DNA of 64,000 nucleotides from Catenulispora rubra (lineage in GTDB: Bacteria > Actinomycetota > Actinomycetes > Streptomycetales > Catenulisporaceae): positions 1-64,000 of the forward strand of contig NZ_JAACYW010000028.1 of NCBI RefSeq assembly GCF_015356825.1. The letters are read 5' to 3'. The position numbers and the translations under genes were made by a program. The notes under the pieces are model-generated. The model was not told the DNA's origin, made no database searches, and saw nothing but the letters and a program-made list of their open reading frames with translations. Positions 18,574 through 26,378 of this stretch are shown piece after piece; position 1 is the first letter of the stretch; the number at the start of each line of letters is the position of its first letter.

Positions 18574-19884
18574 ATGCCGCAAGACTCTCAGAGGTCGGTG
18601 GGGACGCTCCAGAAGTGCGTCATGGTGACCACCGGCCTGACGGTGCTCGCCGGTGCGACGCTGACCGTCGTCGGCGTCCAGCACGGCACGGCGCACGACC
18701 ACCACACCCGTACGGAGGCCGCGGCGAGCACCGCGCCGCTCAGCGCCGCCGCGTTCTCGGCGCGGCCGGCGGCACGGGTCGCGGACCGGACGACGCTCAG
18801 CGCGGCCGTACACCCGGCACTGCACCAGGCGGCGGTCCGGCACCCGTACACGCCGAAGGCCGACGGGATGCCGCTGCCCTCCCCGCAGCCGCCGCACGTG
18901 TTCGTGCCCCGGCGGCACTTCGTGCACCACATGACGCACCAGCCGTGCCACCACAGGCCGCACGAGAAGTGCGAGTGCGTCGGGAAGCAGGGGCCTGCCG
19001 GTCCGCGCGGGCCGAAGGGAGCTCGCGGGCCGATGGGGCTGCGGGGTGCTGCTGGTCCGGCCGGTCCGGCTGGTGCGACCGGCGCGACGGGGATGAAGGG
19101 TGACCCCGGTGCTGGCGGCCCGGCCGGTGCTGCCGGCGCTACCGGTTCTGCTGGACCGGCTGGTCCTGCCGGCCCGGCTGGCCCCGCTGGCGCGACCGGT
19201 AACCCTGGACCGGCCGGTCCTGCGGGTGCTATTGGTCCCGCCGGCCCTGCGGGTGCTGTCGGTCCCGCCGGCCCCGCCGGTGGAGTTGGTCCCGCCGGTC
19301 CCGCCGGTCCCGCCGGTGCTGTCGGTCCCGCTGGCCCCGCCGGCCCTCAGGGTGTCCCCGGAACTCCGGGCACTGCCGGTCCCGCCGGCCCTGCCGGCGC
19401 TGTTGGCCCCGCCGGCCCCGCTGGCCCTGCCGGAGCAGCCGGAGCAGCCGGAGCAGCCGGAGCAGCCGGACCCGCTGGTCCAGCCGGCCCTGCCGGTCCG
19501 GCCGGCGCGACCGGCCCCGCCGGCCCGGACATCGACATCGCCTTCCACAGCGACGAGTTCGCCGAACAGGTCACCCTGAAGAACAACACCCTGAACTACC
19601 GCCAGATCGACAACAGCGTCCGCGGCGCCGCCCAGTCCCTGAGCACCGGAGCCCTCGCCTCCGGCTACCCGGGCACCACCGCCGACCCGGTCGTCGACGT
19701 CTCGGAAGCCATCCAGCACGACCACCTCTACGTCAACATCGTCACCGCCGGCGGCCACGCGGCCGAGCTCGTCTGCAAACTCAACGGATCCAGCGGCCTC
19801 GACCAGGGCGCCACCCCGACCGTCGCGTGCAACCGGGCCACCTCCGGGCCCGCCGTCTACTGGGTCACCATCCCGTTCCCGTAG
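18574..19884 (+). CDS. collagen-like surface protein
   Basis: A 436-residue protein. An N-terminal hydrophobic segment ([20 protein letters not shown]) suggests a signal anchor. A basic His/Pro-rich linker follows ([16 protein letters not shown]). Then comes a Gly-X-Y collagen region of roughly 58 triplets (about residues 145-325, [16 protein letters not shown] and many GPAGPAG units), interrupted once by a GAAGAAGAAGAAG run. The last about 110 residues form a non-repetitive beta-rich domain ([20 protein letters not shown]), likely a trimerisation or adhesion head. The collagen part is a simple-sequence DNA tract prone to length change. It probably forms a triple helix on the cell surface. 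The ligand is unknown. A terminator hairpin follows. Confidence 0.88.
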   Translation: MPQDSQRSVGTLQKCVMVTTGLTVLAGATLTVVGVQHGTAHDHHTRTEAAASTAPLSAAAFSARPAARVADRTTLSAAVHPALHQAAVRHPYTPKADGMPLPSPQPPHVFVPRRHFVHHMTHQPCHHRPHEKCECVGKQGPAGPRGPKGARGPMGLRGAAGPAGPAGATGATGMKGDPGAGGPAGAAGATGSAGPAGPAGPAGPAGATGNPGPAGPAGAIGPAGPAGAVGPAGPAGGVGPAGPAGPAGAVGPAGPAGPQGVPGTPGTAGPAGPAGAVGPAGPAGPAGAAGAAGAAGAAGPAGPAGPAGPAGATGPAGPDIDIAFHSDEFAEQVTLKNNTLNYRQIDNSVRGAAQSLSTGALASGYPGTTADPVVDVSEAIQHDHLYVNIVTAGGHAAELVCKLNGSSGLDQGATPTVACNRATSGPAVYWVTIPFP

Positions 19885-19902
19885 ACCGGACCGCGCAGCA
19901 TC

Positions 19903-19934
19903 CGGCCCCGTCGCACCAGCGGCGGGGCCGTTTC
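19903..19934. terminator. rho-independent-like terminator between convergent genes
   Basis: A 12-bp stem, CGGCCCCGTCGC paired with GCGGCGGGGCCG (one T-G wobble) around an ACCA loop, followed by TTTC. It lies 18 bp after the collagen-like gene and 15 bp before the end of the leftward exporter gene, so it can serve both. Confidence 0.8.
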
Positions 19935-19948
19935 ACGTCTCAAACTCC

Positions 19949-21460
19949 TTACGCCTCCACAGACGCCGAGGCCAAGCGTTCCGCGGAAGCCTTCCCCGCA
20001 TCCGCCTCAGGCGCCCGCTGCGCACCGGGCAGCCACAGCGACAGCAGCACCGCGACCGCGGAGAACCCCACCGACCACCAGAACGCCGAGTGGAACGCGT
20101 TCACCGGCGTCCGAGGATGCGCCGCGATCCCGCTCTGAAGGATCACCGCCAGCACCGCGGTCCCGAACGAGCCGCCGATCTGCTGCGCGGTCCTCGTCAG
20201 TACGCTGGAATGCGGGATCTGGTGCTTCTCCAGCCCGACGTACCCGGCGACCATCACCGGCATCGTCACGGCCCCGAGCCCGAACCCGCGCAGCACCATC
20301 CAGCCGGCGAGCTGCCATTCGGCCGTGTGCGGACCGGCCAGCGCGAACGGGACGGTCGCGACAGCCACGACGGCGAAGCCGCCCACCGCCAGGACGCGCG
20401 TGCCGAGCCGGTCGATGGCGCCGCCGGTGACGGTGCGCGACAGGATCGTGCCGATCCCCTGCGGCACCAACAGGATGCCCGCGGACAGCGCCGAGGCGCC
20501 GCGCACGTCCTGGTAGTACAGCGGCATCAGGAGCATCGCCCCGTACAGCGAGAAGCCGGAGAAGAACAACACCGCCGACGACGAGGCGACCGACCGCCTG
20601 GCGAGCAGCCGGATCTCGACGAGCGGACGGCTGGCGCGCAGCGCGTACCCGACGAACGCGGCGAGCAGCGCGCCGCCCTCGATGAGCGGGAGGATCACAT
20701 CGGTCTGGCCGAAGCCGGAACCGGTGCCCGCGTTGGCCAGGCCCAGCAACACGATCGAGGTCCCGGGCGCGAGGAGCAGGAGCCCGGGCACATCCAGCTT
20801 CGCCTTGGTCCCGGCGGCCCCCGAACCCGGCGCGGGCGCGTCGTCGAGCTTCAGGTAGCGCCAGGCGAGGAACATGCCGACCACGCAGAACGGCACGTTC
20901 ACCCAGAACATGTAGCGCCACGACAGGTGCGTCAGGATCGCGCCGCCGATCACCGGACCGAGGATCGGCCCGAGCAGCGCGGGCAGGGCGACGTAGGTGA
21001 CGAGCCGCCCGAGCGACTTCCCGCCGGCCGACTGGAAGATCAGCGTCGTCATCAGCGGGAGCATGAGGCCGCCGCCGAGTCCCTGCACCACCCGCCAGCC
21101 GATCAGCGAGTCGACGTTCCACGCCAGGCTGGCCCCGACCGAGCCGACGAGGAACACGGCCAGGGAGAACATCCACACCCGCTTGCCGCCGAAGCGCTGA
21201 AGCCCCCATGTACTCAACGGCACCGCGATGCCGAGCGCCAGGAGATAGCCGGTCGCCACCCACTGGATGGTCGAGACCGAGGTGTCGAGCTTCGCCGAGA
21301 GCGTGTGCAGGGCGACGCTGACGATCGTGGTGTCGAAGATGACGGCCATCGCGCCGACGATGAGGATCAGCGCGGTCTTGACCGCCGCCGGATCCAGTTT
21401 CCCGTCCGCGTCCCCACCCTTGTCCCCGGGCTGCGTCGCCGTCCTTGCTGTCTCTGACAT
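19949..21460 (-). CDS. DHA2-type MFS multidrug efflux transporter
   Basis: A 503-residue polytopic transporter of the EmrB/QacA (DHA2, 14-helix) major facilitator family, which exports drugs or dyes using proton motive force. Visible features: first helix with DTTIVSVALHTL (motif D1-like), motif A-like TWGLQRFGGKRVW, and antiporter motif C LGPILGPVIGGAIL. About 14 hydrophobic segments and a short soluble C-terminus are present, and the length is normal. It starts at ATG 21460 and diverges from a TetR gene with a palindrome between them, so it is most likely repressed by that regulator and induced by its substrate. The substrate cannot be read from sequence. Confidence 0.9.
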   Translation of the reverse strand: MSETARTATQPGDKGGDADGKLDPAAVKTALILIVGAMAVIFDTTIVSVALHTLSAKLDTSVSTIQWVATGYLLALGIAVPLSTWGLQRFGGKRVWMFSLAVFLVGSVGASLAWNVDSLIGWRVVQGLGGGLMLPLMTTLIFQSAGGKSLGRLVTYVALPALLGPILGPVIGGAILTHLSWRYMFWVNVPFCVVGMFLAWRYLKLDDAPAPGSGAAGTKAKLDVPGLLLLAPGTSIVLLGLANAGTGSGFGQTDVILPLIEGGALLAAFVGYALRASRPLVEIRLLARRSVASSSAVLFFSGFSLYGAMLLMPLYYQDVRGASALSAGILLVPQGIGTILSRTVTGGAIDRLGTRVLAVGGFAVVAVATVPFALAGPHTAEWQLAGWMVLRGFGLGAVTMPVMVAGYVGLEKHQIPHSSVLTRTAQQIGGSFGTAVLAVILQSGIAAHPRTPVNAFHSAFWWSVGFSAVAVLLSLWLPGAQRAPEADAGKASAERLASASVEA

Positions 21461-21484
21461 GGCTGTCCCCTCACTTCCGCTCCG

Positions 21485-21510
21485 CTTAAGAGACGGATAC
21501 CTCTCTTAAG
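21485..21510. promoter_or_regulatory. palindromic operator between the exporter and tetR genes
   Basis: CTTAAGAGA and TCTCTTAAG form a perfect 9-bp inverted repeat separated by 8 bp, 26 bp in all. It sits 24 bp upstream of the exporter start and 67 bp upstream of the TetR start. Size and position fit a TetR-family dimer site controlling both promoters. Binding is inferred. Confidence 0.75.
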
Positions 21511-21577
21511 GAGAGTAGCCCGACCCGACAAGAAATGGAAGCGACTCTTATTTTCGTTCTTCGCTAAGCTGAGGACC

Positions 21578-22246
21578 GTGACCGACCAGGCGCACGCGAC
21601 CGACCGGACGCACGAGACACACCAGCAGCCGCACCAGACACACCAGCCCCGCCAACGCCGCCGTGGCGAGGAACTCGAGGCCGCCATCCTGGACGCCGCG
21701 TGGCAGGAGCTGGTCGACGTCGGCTTCGCCCGCCTGACCATGGAGTCGATCGCGGCCCGCGCCAAGACCGGCGTCGCAGTCCTCTACCGCCGCTGGCCCA
21801 ACAAGGACGACCTGGTCCTGGCCGCCATCCGGCACTACGGCGCCACGCACCCCGTCGACGTCCCCGACACCGGCACCCTGCGCGACGACATGATCGCCTT
21901 CCTCACCGGCATCGGCATCGCCCGGGTCGGCTTCGTCGCCATCGTCGGCGCCACCTTCGCAGGCCTGATGGCCAGCGCCGGCATGACCCCCGCCGACATC
22001 AGGGAGCGACTGATGTCGGACAACTCCCGCTGGTCCGAGCAGATCCTCACCCGCGCCGAAGAACGCGGCGAGATCGACCTGGCCACGATCCCCCCGGCAG
22101 TCCTGGCCATGCCCTTCGACCTGATGCGGCACGAGATGCTGATGACGTACAAGGCGATCCCGGTGGAACGCGTCACCGAGATCGTGGACGACCTGTTCAT
22201 GCCGTTGGTCCGACTCAAGTCAGGGAAGAGCGAGCCGAGCGAGTGA
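21578..22246 (+). CDS. TetR family transcriptional repressor
   Basis: A 222-residue regulator from GTG 21578. A His/Gln-rich leader (HETHQQPHQTHQPRQRRR) precedes the TetR DNA-binding domain: GEELEAAILDAAWQELVDVG, then the helix-turn-helix TMESIAARAKTGVAVLYRRW (about residues 55-75) and NKDDLVLAAI. The C-terminal ligand-binding part is helical and resembles the TetR_C_16-like group. It diverges from the DHA2 exporter with a 26-bp palindrome in the 117-bp gap, so local repression of the pump and autoregulation are likely. Its stop overlaps the start of a flavoprotein remnant. Confidence 0.9.
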   Translation: MTDQAHATDRTHETHQQPHQTHQPRQRRRGEELEAAILDAAWQELVDVGFARLTMESIAARAKTGVAVLYRRWPNKDDLVLAAIRHYGATHPVDVPDTGTLRDDMIAFLTGIGIARVGFVAIVGATFAGLMASAGMTPADIRERLMSDNSRWSEQILTRAEERGEIDLATIPPAVLAMPFDLMRHEMLMTYKAIPVERVTEIVDDLFMPLVRLKSGKSEPSE

Positions 22247-22475
22247 GAGTTCTGATCATCGGCGGCGGCATCGCCGGCACGGCCGCCGCGCTGGCCCTGC
22301 ACCAAGCAGGCTTCGAGCCCACCGTCTACGAGGCGCACCCCGACAACGGCGAGGACCTCGGCGCCTTCCTGACGTTGGCCAGCAACGGGATGCGCGCACT
22401 CGGGCAGATCGGCGCGGCGGCCCGCGGTCGCTGAGCTCGGCTTCCCGCTGACGCGCCTGCGGGGCAGCCCGGCTG
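22243..22475 (+). pseudogene. truncated and frameshifted FAD-dependent monooxygenase remnant
   Basis: From GTG 22243 (overlapping the tetR stop) the frame encodes the N-terminal Rossmann motif of group A flavin monooxygenases: RVLIIGGGIAGTAAALALHQ, then PTVYEAHP and LTLASNGMRALGQIG. It stops at 22434 after 63 codons. The family sequence continues in another frame just before the stop (AELGFPLTRLRG), so a frameshift near 22420 is likely. After that no more family sequence is recognisable before the next gene. The remaining roughly 300 residues are missing. It was probably once co-transcribed with tetR as part of a drug-inactivation and efflux set. Confidence 0.72.
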
Positions 22476-22565
22476 ACGTCGGAGAAGCATCTGTGTCAGA
22501 GCTATGCGACACAATCGCGTGGTTCTGCCAGAGCCCGACCTGCCCCGCTGAAATGGAGACGCCCC

Positions 22566-23495
22566 ATGCCGTTCCCGATGCTTCCCGTCCCGGCGCCGGG
22601 CGAGGTGCTGCTCGTGAACACCTGCTACGAAGACGACGGCACTCCCCTGTGGGACGCGATCCTGCAGACCCTTGGCGGGCGCCGTGACGGAGACCTGCTC
22701 GTACTCGGCGACATCCGGCTGCGCCTGACCGAGAACCCCGGCTGGGACTACCTGCACGGCGGCGACTTCCCCGGCCTACTCCCTCCGGGATTCGACGCCC
22801 CGGTCATCGCGCAGGCGGACATCTCCGCGGTGTACGGCGGCGACAACCTGATGCTCATCGACCTGCGCGAGGTCCCGGGGCGCGGCGTGCGCGTCCCGAC
22901 GGCGGAGCTCGGGCGCGTCCTTCCGGGGCTGTACGACGGCACGGTCAGCTTCGACGAGCTGATCCGCGGCATGGACCTGTGCGGCACGTACCTCGGCGAC
23001 GCTGGCGAGCCGACGAATCCCACCCCGACCGGTGTGGTCCGGACCTCGTTCCCGCAGCTGCCCGTCTATCCGCTGACGCTGCTGGTGCGTACCGACTTCG
23101 AGAACCACGAGGGCTGGAACAGCCTGCTGTCCGCGCTCGGCGACCTCGACGAGGACAACGACACGCACGTCGACTTCGACGACACGGGATCGGCTGGCCT
23201 GGGCCTCACCGCCCGGGTCGTCGACGACCCCGCGTTCGAGTCGCTGCAGCCCGGCCAGGTGCCGGCTCTCGTCCCGACCGTGGGCAGAAACGACCAGCAC
23301 ACGACCATGGTCGCCCTCGCCGACGCGCAGACGCTCGGCGATCCGGTCCACCGGCTGCTCGTCGTCGACCTCTATGACACGCCCGGCCAGTCGATCCGCA
23401 TCCCGCTGGCGGGTGCCGGATCGCTGGCCGTCAACCTGGAGATCGCGAACATGGACTTCTACGAGTTCGAGAACTACGAGGGCTGGAACGGCTGA
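22566..23495 (+). CDS. DUF6924-like protein, probable tandem domain
   Basis: A 309-residue soluble acidic protein, ATG 22566. The C-terminal half resembles the DUF6924 family as I remember it: YPLTLLVRTDFENHEGWNSL, then RVVDDPAFESLQPGQV, then HRLLVVDLYDTPGQSIRIPL and LEIANMDFYEFEN. The N-terminal half has a parallel pattern (EVLLVNTCYEDDGTPLWDAI, LMLIDLREVPGRGVRVPT), so the protein is probably two diverged copies. The family has no known function. It stands alone between the flavoprotein remnant and the converging gntR gene. Confidence 0.7.
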   Translation: MPFPMLPVPAPGEVLLVNTCYEDDGTPLWDAILQTLGGRRDGDLLVLGDIRLRLTENPGWDYLHGGDFPGLLPPGFDAPVIAQADISAVYGGDNLMLIDLREVPGRGVRVPTAELGRVLPGLYDGTVSFDELIRGMDLCGTYLGDAGEPTNPTPTGVVRTSFPQLPVYPLTLLVRTDFENHEGWNSLLSALGDLDEDNDTHVDFDDTGSAGLGLTARVVDDPAFESLQPGQVPALVPTVGRNDQHTTMVALADAQTLGDPVHRLLVVDLYDTPGQSIRIPLAGAGSLAVNLEIANMDFYEFENYEGWNG

Positions 23496-23548
23496 GCCTG
23501 ATCCGTCTTCCCGTGACGCAGACGCGGACGCGCACGCGCACGCGGACC

Positions 23549-24313
23549 TCAGCCGGGAGTGAACACCAAGTCGGAATCGATCCGATAGCGGTCCCCGCGG
23601 TACACCGCGCGCGTGTACTCGATGATCAGGTCCCGCGAGTCCCGGGTCGTCACGTCGAACAGCAGCGCCGGGCTGTAGGGCGGCACCTCCAAGTGCTCTG
23701 ATTCGCGCTCATCGGTGACCGTGGCCTCGATCGACTGCGCGGCGCGCGCCATCGTGATGCTGTACCGGGAATGCAGCAGCTGGTAGAAGGAGCCGCGCTG
23801 GAAGTCATCACCGGTGATGCCGGGCACGTACTTGTCCGGGACGTGGATGCGCTCGATGGCCAGCGGGGCGCCGTTGACGATCCGCAGCCGCTCGACCTTC
23901 ACCAGCAGCTCGCTCGGTGAGACGCCGAGCGCGCGGGCCAGCCGGGCGCCAGCGCTGGCCCGTTCGAAGCCGAGCGTGCGGCTCTCCCACACGCCTTCGG
24001 ACAGCGGCACCCGGAACGAGTTCGCCACGCCAGCGGTCGGGGCCAGCGGCTGCGCGACCTTCGAGGGTGCGGTGAAGGTACCCCGGCCCGGGCGGCGGAT
24101 CAGGACGCCCTCGTCGACGAGTTCGTCGACGGCGGCGCGCAACGTCGGCCGGGAAACGCCGAGGGTTTCGCAGAGCTCGTGCTCCGACGGCAGCGCGTCG
24201 CCGGCGCCGGTGGCGGCGGCCATCGTGAGGATCGCCTCGCGGGCGCGGGTTCGCTTGACGGCCGATCGCATTGACAAAGGGTAAGGCTTCGTCGCGTCCG
24301 GCGCCACGATCAC
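23549..24313 (-). CDS. GntR/UTRA (HutC-type) transcriptional regulator
   Basis: A 254-residue regulator. Start GTG 24313 is chosen because AGGTGA lies just upstream; ATG 24272 is an alternative 14 codons in. The N-terminal winged helix reads DALPSEHELCETLGVSRPTL and VDELVDEGVLIRRPGRGTF. The C-terminal UTRA domain includes LLVKVERLRIVNGAPLAIER and a final IIEYTRAVYRGDRYRIDSDL. Such proteins sense sugars or sugar phosphates. It diverges from a secreted glycosidase gene whose promoter contains a TGAC-N5-GTCA palindrome between its -35 and -10 boxes, so it most likely represses that gene and perhaps itself. Confidence 0.9.
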   Translation of the reverse strand: MIVAPDATKPYPLSMRSAVKRTRAREAILTMAAATGAGDALPSEHELCETLGVSRPTLRAAVDELVDEGVLIRRPGRGTFTAPSKVAQPLAPTAGVANSFRVPLSEGVWESRTLGFERASAGARLARALGVSPSELLVKVERLRIVNGAPLAIERIHVPDKYVPGITGDDFQRGSFYQLLHSRYSITMARAAQSIEATVTDERESEHLEVPPYSPALLFDVTTRDSRDLIIEYTRAVYRGDRYRIDSDLVFTPG

Positions 24314-24335
24314 CGACCATCACCTGGCGACCGTT

Positions 24336-24381
24336 GAGTCTGGTAAAGACTCTTGACTTGACCTTTTGTCAGCTTAAGAAT
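24336..24381 (+). promoter_or_regulatory. glycosidase promoter with embedded GntR-type operators
   Basis: TTGACT at 24353-24358 and TAAGAA at 24375-24380 are spaced 16 bp, a good primary-sigma promoter pointing at the glycosidase gene. Between them TGAC-CTTTT-GTCA (24359-24371) is a perfect palindrome. Upstream, GAGTCT-N5-AGACTC (24336-24352) is a second one that touches the -35 box. Such placement fits steric repression by the divergent GntR regulator. Confidence 0.7.
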
Positions 24382-24397
24382 GACCGGCGTGACATCA

Positions 24398-25660
24398 ATG
24401 AAGAACAGAATCAGGAGACTGGGGCTCGCAGCCGCCACGGCAGCCGTCGCTCTCGGAACGGCGATGGCGACCACAGTCACAGCCACAGCCACGCCGGCGT
24501 CCAGCACGCCGACCAGCACCGCAAACGGTTACCTCTTCCTCGACCAGATGATGGACAAGTACGCCACGGGCAGCACGGCCCGGTTGGTGCAGAGCTTCGT
24601 CCCGGACTCGGCGATGGGCTCCTTCACCGACTCCGTCACCTACGACGACGCGCTCGTCATCGACGCCCTGCTGGCCCGCGGCACCGCCGACGACCTGGCC
24701 CGCGCGAAGGTGATCGGCAACGCCCTGCTGTACGTGCAGGCGAACGACAAGTCGAAGGACGGCCGCATCCGCGCCGCCTACGCGCCGACCCCGCTGACCT
24801 CGCCGAGCAAGGTCAGCGCCACCGACGACACCAGCGACGTCGGCAACATGGCCTGGGTCGGCCAGGCCCTGGTCCAGCTCTACGCCAGGACGGCGAACGC
24901 CTCCTACCTGACCGGTGCGACAAGCGTCGCGACCTGGATCCAGACCAACGCGTACGCCATCAACGGCCCCGGCGGATACACCGGCGGCTCCGACTCCAGC
25001 GGCAAGCTGACCTGGAAGTCGACCGAGCACAACCTCGACGTGTACGCGTTGTTCACGATGCTGGCGACCAAGACCGGCGACAGCACCTGGACCACGCGCG
25101 CGGCGCACGCCAAGTCGTTCGTCGCCGCGATGTGGGACGCCACGAACAGCAAGTACTGGGTCGGCACCAACCCCGACGGCACCAGCCTGAACAAGGGTTT
25201 CCTGCCCGAGGACGTCAATACATGGACATACCTCGCGTTCAAGGACCCCACCCGCGCCGCCTCGATCGACTGGGACGTCACCAACCTGGCAGCGACCGAC
25301 GGCGCCTTCAGCGGCGTCAGCTTCGGCGCCTGCGACAAGTCCAAGGTCTGGTTCGAGGGCACCGCGCACCTCGCCGACGCACTGGCGATCCGCAACGCCA
25401 GCGGTGACGCGACGAAGGCCCAGAACTACCTGAACACGATCCAACTCGCGCAGACGACGGCGCCGCACAACAACGGACGGGGCATCGTCGCCGCCTCACA
25501 CGACAAGCTGTCCGACTGCGACTCCGACTACTACTACGCGGCACCCCACACCGGCGCCACCTCGTGGTACCTGCTAGCAGCCACCGCGACCGACCCCTTC
25601 TACCTGCTGCCGTCGACCTCCATCGGCAACGACTTCACGCTAAGCGCGGGCCCAGCATAG
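24398..25660 (+). CDS. secreted (alpha/alpha)-barrel glycosidase-like protein, C-terminally truncated
   Basis: Start ATG 24398 is preferred over ATG 24380 because the promoter's -10 box covers 24375-24380, giving a near-leaderless mRNA. The 420-residue product has a signal peptide (MKNRIRRLGLAAATAAVALG, with a Tat-like RR) and a helical-barrel domain with conserved-looking SVTYDDALVIDALLARG, STEHNLDVYALF and GTAHLADALA segments. Acidic residues in the first two are candidate catalytic groups. I cannot assign a glycoside hydrolase family with confidence. It ends NDFTLSAGPA, the opening of an Ig-like module, then TAG. The same frame continues past the stop with recognisable module sequence, so a nonsense mutation is likely. 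Confidence 0.78.
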   Translation: MKNRIRRLGLAAATAAVALGTAMATTVTATATPASSTPTSTANGYLFLDQMMDKYATGSTARLVQSFVPDSAMGSFTDSVTYDDALVIDALLARGTADDLARAKVIGNALLYVQANDKSKDGRIRAAYAPTPLTSPSKVSATDDTSDVGNMAWVGQALVQLYARTANASYLTGATSVATWIQTNAYAINGPGGYTGGSDSSGKLTWKSTEHNLDVYALFTMLATKTGDSTWTTRAAHAKSFVAAMWDATNSKYWVGTNPDGTSLNKGFLPEDVNTWTYLAFKDPTRAASIDWDVTNLAATDGAFSGVSFGACDKSKVWFEGTAHLADALAIRNASGDATKAQNYLNTIQLAQTTAPHNNGRGIVAASHDKLSDCDSDYYYAAPHTGATSWYLLAATATDPFYLLPSTSIGNDFTLSAGPA

Positions 25661-25770
25661 GCAACGACCACCGCAGGCTCGGCCGCGAACACCACAGCAA
25701 CCACCGCACTCACCTCCGGCACCGTGGAGCCGGTGACGCTGAGCACCTCAGGCTGCCAGTCGGCCCCGCC
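25661..25770 (+). pseudogene. remnant of the C-terminal Ig-like module cut off by the TAG stop
   Basis: Read in the frame of the upstream gene past its TAG (25658-25660), the DNA gives ATTTAGSAANTTATTALTSG then TVEPVTLSTSG, which fits the repeat-type pattern of secreted actinobacterial enzymes (NDFxLSxxPASxTVxxG, then TSGxxxxVTLSxSG). After about 25770 the similarity stops. So the module was lost by a nonsense change followed by decay. Confidence 0.55.
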
Positions 25771-26378
25771 GTTACAGCACGACAGCGACCGGCGGGAGCC
25801 TCGCAGGTCTACGACTCCGACTGGAAAACAACCTCTGACCTGCACCTGAGCCGTCGCAACATGATATGCGGAGCTCATCTTGCAATACTTGCCGGCTGTG
25901 CCGATAAGCATCAGTTGCCTCGACTGACTGTTCTGAAAGTGGAGCTGCTCTCGCACTACTTGAACGTCGCCGACCTGCTGCTCCGCTAAATCTCGACCGC
26001 TGCGGTCACGAGCGCGCAGTACACCCGGCCGTGACTGTGGCTCGACGCTCGGTCACTGCTCTGGCCAGCCAGTGTTCCTGCAAACGCCTCTGCGGTTATC
26101 CACAGGCTCCCACGGCGGTCTTGCGGCCGATCGGGATGTCTCGCGACAGTTGATCTATGAAGCAGGTCATCGAGCGACAAGAGTCTGCCGCCGGCAACGG
26201 CGCTCCATGCTCTGTACGGCACCGCAACGCAGGAACGCCGTCTGCCGCCCGTCATCGATCGCACTCGCCGACCACCGGGGACCGTCCTGTGTTCACCGAG
26301 GCGGAGCTGGTCCGAAGTGAGCGGACAGCATGTCCTATTACCCCGTTTGGGTCAGAACGGATCCGTCACGATGTCACA
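25771..26378. other. non-coding gap upstream of the Wadjet operon
   Basis: About 600 bp with no convincing gene on either strand. Short open frames here lack ribosome-binding sites and recognisable similarity. The segment after 25850 is lower in GC than its neighbours (for example CAATACTTGCCGGCTGTG), which suits an acquired boundary. The jetA promoter must lie in the right part, but I see no clear box pair. Confidence 0.5.

Noticed and set aside
19010..19530. A CRISPR-like array suggested by regularly repeated DNA.
   Set aside because: The repeats are in-frame Gly-X-Y codons of a collagen-like gene, with no constant repeat separated by unique spacers.
26157..26378. A longer N-terminus for JetA starting at 26157.
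   Set aside because: The extra 74 residues are low-quality (GNGAPCSVRHRNAG) and precede the conserved start. ATG 26379 fits the family length.
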